Assembly: GCF_030272615.1 (NCBI RefSeq)
Contig: NC_081408.1
Span: 65,918,546 to 65,982,545 of the forward strand
Origin: Cryptomeria japonica
Lineage: Eukaryota > Streptophyta > Pinopsida > Cupressales > Cupressaceae
Direction: 5' to 3'
DNA: 64,000 nucleotides
Shown here: positions 57,662 through 64,000 of the stretch, piece by piece
Layout of the letters: every line of letters starts with the position of its first letter
Numbering within the stretch: position 1 is the first letter of the stretch
Notes under the pieces: model-generated
What the model was told of the DNA's origin: nothing
What the model saw: the letters and a program-made list of their open reading frames with translations, nothing else
Database searches by the model: none
Translations under genes and position numbers: made by a program

Positions 57662-58902
57662 TATAAATGATAAAAAAAGGTATATAAATGAACTGATACA
57701 ACAATATATATCCTCTAAATGCCCATTGTTTTCACTTAAACCACTAAAAAGTCTCTTGATTTGCAAATTTTCCAAGAAAGAACCCAAAAAGGATAAGAAT
57801 GATATCTTTGAGTACCTAGTGAAAGTTTTGCGTAAAAGGACTTGATATTTGAATAGGGTACTTTGAGATAATTTTGACAATATATCAAAGTTTTAAAGCA
57901 GAGTCCGTTTCACCAAGTTATGGCCTCAAAAGTGCAAAATTGAAGGCTAACTTTGGAGGCCTAGTATAGAAAATTGGTGCAGGATCTAACAAACCCCCGC
58001 AATGAGTAGATCAATTTCAAAACTAGCTTTTTGATGATATCTCATTTGCCTGATTTTGACTCTATATGGCAAAGTTATGGGCAAACAACCAATTACAAAT
58101 TTTTAGGGCTTGGAGGGCAAACTAATTCAAAAAGTCAACTGTTGATGTTAGCAAAATATTCCTATAATATTCTCCCATTGAAAAAATATGGAAAAAAATA
58201 GGCCGCTAGAAAAAATATCACCTCCGTGTATATTCCTCCAAATATATTCTAGCCAATTCCTTAGCTATATTTAGCCAGACACTATTTTTAAAACAACCTC
58301 TAAATTTAGTGAAACCCATAAAAAATTGATTTGACTACTGATTTAAGCAATAGTACCTATGTAGGCCTTTGAAAAGAAAAATTTGCCTTTTTAAAAAAAA
58401 AGTGAAGCCCCCTTTATACATGCCTCCATGAAAGTTAGAATTGTTTTTACAAAAAATTACTTTTTTGTGCAAAAATTTAATGGTAGTGATGAAAACAATT
58501 TGTCACTTGCATGTGTAGAAAGATTGTGCTCTACTCGTGTATGCTGGTTTGTACAACCATACAAATTTATATGATATGGTAGAAATTCTCGTGCTAGGCA
58601 ATTTAGTTTTTAGTTTTTTCAACTACTTCGATTTCAATAATTTGACAAGCAATTTTAAAGCTTTTGGGCTTCCTGGGCTTAATGGTGACATCTGTTTCTA
58701 ATAAAATGACAATCAATTTTAATGGTGACATCTGTATGAGATGTTGTAGATGTGATGGCAACCTCCTTTTGAGCCCAATGTGCATAAAAAAATCATTCTA
58801 AGCTGGATCCCTCAAGCATGCCAACATGACCTTGATAGATCTACTATGATACCACGTAGGAGCAGAGATTGTGCACTAATACCACGTAGCATAAAAGATT
58901 AT
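57662..58902 (-). other. Copia 5' leader, copy B
   Basis: Untranslated region between copia PBS and gag, about 1.2 kb. From about 58055 upward it matches the leader in copy A (30886-31823) at roughly 80-85% identity. No coding frame is seen. Confidence 0.6.
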
Positions 58903-58914
58903 GCTCTAATATCA
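58903..58914 (-). promoter_or_regulatory. Copia PBS, copy B
   Basis: On the minus strand TGATATTAGAGC directly follows LTR end CTCCTACA. It differs from TGGTATCAGAGC by two transitions. Confidence 0.7.
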
Positions 58915-59294
58915 TGTAGGAGCTAATGATCAACCACATGAGAAAAAAATCATCTGCAAGTGAAACATCTATGACACAAAAGAGATCAAACAAAGATTGT
59001 ATACTCTATAACAACCAAAGAAATATTTATTATTGCACAATTGATATTTGAGATACACTTACAATGAATGAATGAATCCTTATAAATGATAAAGTAAACC
59101 CTAGTTGCAAAAATTCTAATTGTAAAATTAGGAGTTCTAAAGCAAGGCAAAGTAGGAGCTAAATTAAGCTCAACTACATCTAAAACTAAAAGCAAACTCG
59201 AGATAACAAAAAACACCTATGTTTAGCTTAAGTGAAAAAGTAATAAATGAACTAATTAATAAATAATTAGATAAATGTCCTAATTACTCCAACA
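58915..59294 (-). repeat. Copia 5' LTR, copy B (380 bp)
   Basis: On the minus strand it runs TGTTGGAGTAATTAGGACAT to CTCCTACA, with inverted ends. It corresponds to 31836-32221. A TATA-like AAGGATTCATTC region and AATAA signals are conserved between copies. Confidence 0.8.
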
Positions 59295-59526
59295 AGATGC
59301 AACCCCTAATTGCTATTGACTGAAAAAAATAAAATATAATAATAACACTAATAATATAATTATATTATTATATAATATTTTTATATAGATATATTTACTA
59401 TATTATTATTATAATATTATTAAATTTTTATTAATAAATTAACTCTAATTTAATATTGATTAAATTTAAATTTTTTTGGTTTGTTGTTCCAGAAGTATCC
59501 CCAGACCCAACCCATCATCCAACCCA

Positions 59527-59690
59527 CCTTATCTTTAATATATTATATATTATAATAATAAAAATATAATAATCAATTCCCCTCATTTATGGGATCAGAT
59601 AGGTTACCCCTTATCTTTAATATATTATATATTATAATAATAAATATATATTAAATTAATTCCCCTTATTTATGGGATCTGATAGGTTAA
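59527..59690. repeat. About 78-bp tandem duplication
   Basis: Two consecutive copies of a unit running from CCTTATCTTTAATATATTAT to ATGGGATCAGATAGGTTA (first) and GGGATCTGATAGGTTA (second). The homologous place in copy A (about 32990-33050) has one. Confidence 0.8.
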
Positions 59691-60200
59691 TCTATCCACT
59701 AGAGTCCCAAAGCATGTCAAATGGAGGCCTCTTGATGAAGGTTGGGTTAAGAATAACTTCGATGATGCAGCCAGAAGAAACGTTGCTTGGAATGCACAGG
59801 TATGTATTTTGAGACCATGAAGGAAAATAATTGAGACTACTAGGAAAGAAGCTAGGCAGAGCAACACATAATCAAGTACAATTTCAAGCAACTTTAATGG
59901 GTGTGAAGGCTAGAAGAAGATTGGGATACCACAAGATCCACAGAGAGTGGAATTCGCAAATGATACTAATGTTATTTGAGTGGGCAACATCCCAAATTTG
60001 AAATTGGATGGATGACAGAGACAAATTTTGGAGGTTCTAGCATCATTTGAAATTTTCAGTGTCACCCATATATTCTGAGAAGGTAGTGATGTGATCGATG
60101 ATGTGGCTCAATGTTCGGTGGATTTGCCTATGGCGGAGGTGGAGGTCATACCAATCATCGAGTGGCATGAAGTTTACAATCACAGTAGGTGAAGTCTGTT
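59690..60200 (+). pseudogene. LINE RNase H domain relic, copy B
   Basis: The frame reads VKWRPLDEGWVKNNFDDAAR and RNVAWNA, where WxPLDEGWVKxNFD is the plant LINE RNase H start with the catalytic Asp kept. It continues with RRRLGYHKIHREWNS-like text after slips, and further AKW and PYGGGGG. The pieces are in the same order as copy A. Upstream LINE domains are missing. Confidence 0.6.
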
Positions 60201-60338
60201 GATTCACATGCCCACATTTGTGTCATAAGATGGCTGGCATGCCAATGGAGGTATCTATTAATGAATGTGGATGTCAGCTTAATGAATAATTATTGCCCCT
60301 GGATTTTGAATTAAGCATAAATGCAAACGTCGTGACGT

Positions 60339-63300
60339 AACAAGTTGTGACAATTATAGATACTGAAATCTATATTATGTTAAAATAATTGCCAAATGGC
60401 TTTTTTCAGTGACCTGTCCGAACATAGGCTGATGGAGGTGTTCAAATCGAAAATTGGGGTCGTTCTTCATGCAGTGTGAATGATGGTAGGGGATAACTAT
60501 CTATGCATATATGGGAGATACCATGTGAATTCAGACCTTGCCTCATTATTTTTTGCAATGTTGCGTGACTCTAGGGAGTCGAAACACATTATTTTTATTT
60601 TTCTTTCTATTTTTATTTATTTTAATATTAACTTAAATTGTTAAATTATTATAACTATTATTTTTAGTATTGTATTATTATTAATTAAATCTATTTTTTA
60701 TAGAATTAATTAAATTTATTTATAATTTTGTATATATGAAAAAAATAATATTAAAATCAAATTATATTTTCTAAAGATATCTATCAACATTTTTAGATAT
60801 ATCTTTATCAACTTTCCTTTTTTTTTGCATTAATTTCTATTTTAAATCTGCAATGAAATATTTTTTGATAATAAAAGTGTGTGAGTAATAGAAACATTGT
60901 CCTTTTCTCCATGGATGGATGGAGATCAAATATAATGGTGAAGGAAGAGGGAACAAAGTTGTCCTATCTAAGAAAGCCAATGTTACCATAATGAATATGT
61001 CAAGTCCTCGTCCTCTAGGAGTTACCATTGCCACAAAAATTGCTTTCATCTTTAAGTATTTTTCTTATTTAATAATATTTTCATGTTCTTTTTATGGTTA
61101 CTTCAACATAGATATGAACCATTTTTTAGTGTGATATAGATTCTACTCACAATTTTTACATTGTTGTATGGGTTTTGCATTTACTTTACGCATGCTAATT
61201 GTATTTGCTACAATTTTTCTAAAGCCTTTTCATCAAATCTATTTTATGCTTATTCAGAATATTTCAGGTTTTTCTCGTGCTTTTCACTTTCTATGCCAAA
61301 TCAGCTACTGTAAATGGCAGTGTTGCATTTGAGTCATTAATAAGTCATGTGTTAAGTGTAGATTTTCAATTCACACGAACTTTTGTTCAATCATGCTTGC
61401 TTTTGTTGAAAAGTATTGTTCATACAAATAGATGCTTGTCAACGAAAAGAAGGGGAAAGAAAAAAAAAAAGACTTCGGATATTCAAATAATTCATAAAGT
61501 CAAGAGTTCACCCAAAAATGAATTTGTTGATTATAATCTTCACCAATTATTAAAAGGCTCCCATATCTATTGATTTCACCTATTAATATTATTGCCAATA
61601 TACCCTACCATTTAACGAACACACATACATAAGAAGAGGACTAGTATTGTACTTGTACTGCCATCTTGATTTCTAATCCATTAGCAAGAAGTGAAGCCTA
61701 CATTGAAGTCACTCCAGTCATCACCATGAAGATTGACATCTCTCACTTGCCACATACGAATTTAAGGTCAATATTAGTGGTCACTCACACTTGGTTGATA
61801 TTTTGTACAAACTTTCGACAAACTTTTAAGAGTATTTTTTGAATCCTGCACGTTGCTAATGTTAATTAACACTTATTTATACACCTCCATTAATAACCTA
61901 TAACTTCCTCTAGGGAATTGTTTATTACGAAACCTATGGCTATGGGGAAGAATAAATACAAACTCAAGGTCATCCATCATTGAGATGACATTCTGCACAA
62001 TCCTTTCGAAATCCGGAAGTTTCCCAGTAGCTATTCCATGTCGGCACTTAAAACTGGGCTGCAAAGAAAATTACCATACAAAAGGCAGAGATATCCGAGA
62101 CAATGAAGGAAACATGGTAGTAAAATTGGATACAGATGCAATTGGCAATGTATTAAGTTTACTAGTTTAAGATGAATTGACGGATATGTCAACAAAAGTG
62201 GTATGGAGCTATTTACTTAATAAGAATAGTTCGTGTTTGAAAATCATTACAAGATAGTGGTTGATAGTGGTTGATAATGGACAAGAAAAGAAAATCACAA
62301 GTTCCAAAAAAATCTTAGCGAGATCAATTTAATGATGACATCTTAAATATGATTAATTTGATTCACAGAGCAATGGGAAATACAAATTCTAGTGTCTTGT
62401 TGTAAAATATGTGTCAATTGATATTGGTTACTTATAAAGAATCCTAGTACATTGATTACAGAAACCTGATCAGTTGTCATATGCATTATCATTCTGTTAA
62501 TTTCTCTAAAAACATAAATTCCATCTGTTTTAATTTGATTTATGCTATTTCAAGTATCAAGGTTGAGTAGCCAGGATTAAAGAATGATGGGTAATCGCAA
62601 ACAATATTGGCACGTATGATTACATTCCATTTCTGTAGAAAGAATGTTGAATGAAAAAGTAGATGATGCTTTTAGTATGTTCAATGATAGTAAAACTAGA
62701 GGAAAGTTTGAAGCAAGAATCTCAATAAATAGCTGGAATAATCAAATTTTATATATAATTTTAAAATTTATCATATATCAAAATTGGACATTTTGATAGC
62801 ACTCTATATAAGATATCAAAAGATATTAGTTATGGCATAATCGTTTTGGAATTAATTAGGAAAATGGTTCACACCAGCAAGAAGTTCTATCAAGATATGA
62901 TACACCTTTTTTCTGTGCAACTGACATTATTATTTTCATTTTCTAAAACTTTTAAGAAGGAACATGTTACATCTTAAAATAAATATTTTATTACTATCAT
63001 TTAAGCACTTTTAATAGTGTTTTTTATAAATTAATACTTACATTTTATTTCTATCACAATTGAATTTTGTGAGCTATTTTATTCATTTTATAGTCTTAAC
63101 TCTTTTAAATATGCTTAATTAATTAGTTATTCATAGAAATCTAACAAATTAAAAAACGAGTTTATAAGAATATTTATATTTTAACAAGCTAACATAAGAA
63201 CCTATTTAATCATTAACGGAAAAAAAATTGAATACAACTAATTTACCAACTATCAATAAAGCAACTTCCTAATATACATTTTTTTCTATTTAGATTGAAA

Positions 63301-63690
63301 ACAAAGGCAGACCATACCATGGGATAACTTGTTTTATTTGTTTCAAAGAAAAATAAAGGAAATTGGCTTGCCATGTAGACCATTTTTGGTTACACGTAAA
63401 TTCCAAACTCATATAACACTATATTTACTAGAGTACAGTCAAACAACTATTATATTTAGGTCATCGATACGACCAATACATGGCTGTAATCCAATTTTAT
63501 TTCTACTAAAAACAACTACTGTAGTACTGCTATTGTTATCAAATCACTTGTCTCTAAGAATGCAGTGAATTTCCATTGCTAGCACGGGCTCTTGATGAAT
63601 AAGTACCAGGGGCAAGAGTAGCATCTTTAATAGAAATATCCCATCACACAACAATAACATCCATTCAAATATAAATAAAAGCAACCATTG
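60339..63690. other. AT-rich DNA without assigned genes
   Basis: Beyond the end of the composite repeat (GTAA at 60338) the sequence is unrelated to the elements on the left. Frames such as 60919-61134 (NVTIMNMSSPRPLGVTIATK) and 61873-62064 show no motif I recognise. They are flanked by AT runs. An exon of an unknown gene cannot be excluded. Confidence 0.35.
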
Positions 63691-63698
63691 TAAATGTA

Positions 63699-63806
63699 CT
63701 ACTCAAGTAAGTTAACAGTCTGTAGGAATGCATCATCTCCATGAGGAGGAAGACAATCCTGACAACACTTCGGATCCATAGTGTCCTGGCAACATGTGCA
63801 TTTATC
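63699..63806 (-). CDS. Possible terminal exon of a small cysteine-rich protein
   Basis: On the minus strand, after a T/G-rich tract and AG at 63807-63808, a 35-codon frame reads DKCTCCQDTMDPKCCQDCLP, PHGDDAFLQTVNLLE and ends TAG at 63699. Six cysteines lie in 14 residues (C-x-C-C-x6-C-C-x2-C). The pattern is typical of small secreted peptides, but I cannot name the family. The preceding codon is TAG, so the exon must start at the AG acceptor or it is chance. It is not part of any transposon recognised here. The rest of the gene would lie at higher coordinates, possibly beyond the window. Confidence 0.35.
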   Translation of the reverse strand, partial: DKCTCCQDTMDPKCCQDCLPPHGDDAFLQTVNLLE

Positions 63807-64000
63807 CTATTCCTCTTCCACACAAAAAAATTGCATACCAGTTTTAAAATATTGACCTATACATCCATAATCAATGATTATACTAAAATCAATGTATATG
63901 TCTAATAAACCATACATAATTGATCCAACCAATTTAAGTTACTTGTAACAATGTGTAATTATTTTTACCTCTAATATCTTTGGTATTAAAAGAAGAGACA

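Noticed and set aside
60919-61134. 71-codon plus-strand frame that could be an exon
   Set aside because: Half of it is AT-rich Phe/Ile/Ser text and no homologous motif or splice pair could be supported.

Overview
This is a gene-poor stretch of nuclear DNA from a seed plant, most probably a conifer. The evidence is AT-rich sequence almost entirely built of old, nested transposable elements, the style of the Ty3/gypsy and CACTA proteins, long LTRs, and many in-frame TGA/TAG/TAA codons that look like CpG decay. The species cannot be named from the sequence. I see no rRNA, tRNA, CRISPR or bacterial-type operon, and no intact host gene. The only host-gene candidate is a short cysteine-rich exon at the right end.

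Left part (1-13980): a decayed CACTA (En/Spm-like) transposon on the + strand. It has a TNP2-type transposase with its DUF4218 and DUF4216 regions, a GAT/GGT repeat, and a second gene whose exons encode a recognisable SET methyltransferase domain and a Transposase_24-like region. About 3.7 kb without recognisable genes follows, then an LTR-like stretch.

Middle (13980-34054): a + strand chromovirus-like gypsy relic broken by two DNA insertions. One is 827 bp with a 10-bp target duplication. The other is a 1.1-kb terminal-inverted-repeat element with a 4-bp duplication. Then come a CACTA-like subterminal palindrome array, a second gypsy chromodomain/LTR relic, AT-rich DNA with degenerate repeats, a 0.5-kb TA/TG microsatellite palindrome, an LTR-PBS-gag fragment (X), another LTR (Y), an inverted piece of LTR X, and a copia LTR joined to a LINE RNase H relic.

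Right part (34055-57111): two copies of one large minus-strand gypsy family in tandem, sharing the central LTR. Complete copy: 34055-49466, with 894-bp LTRs, PBS, PPT, gag, protease, an archaeal-type RNase H placed before RT, RT with YQDD, a degenerate RT-linked RNase H, integrase, a ~130-bp-period repeat zone, and a long extra ORF of unknown function in the env-like position. Truncated copy: 49467-57111, interrupted by a 775-bp solo LTR. The complete copy carries a second 1.18-kb member of the TIR element family. The tandem sits inside a copia relic whose gag, PBS and LTR lie at 57200-59294. The copia LTR plus LINE RNase H segment occurs twice, flanking the gypsy pair. From 60339 to 64000 the DNA is AT-rich and unassigned apart from the Cys-rich exon.

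The best candidates for something undescribed are the TIR element family with 4-bp duplications, the protease-RNase H-RT-dead RNase H-INT-ORF retroelement architecture, and the SET domain inside a CACTA element.
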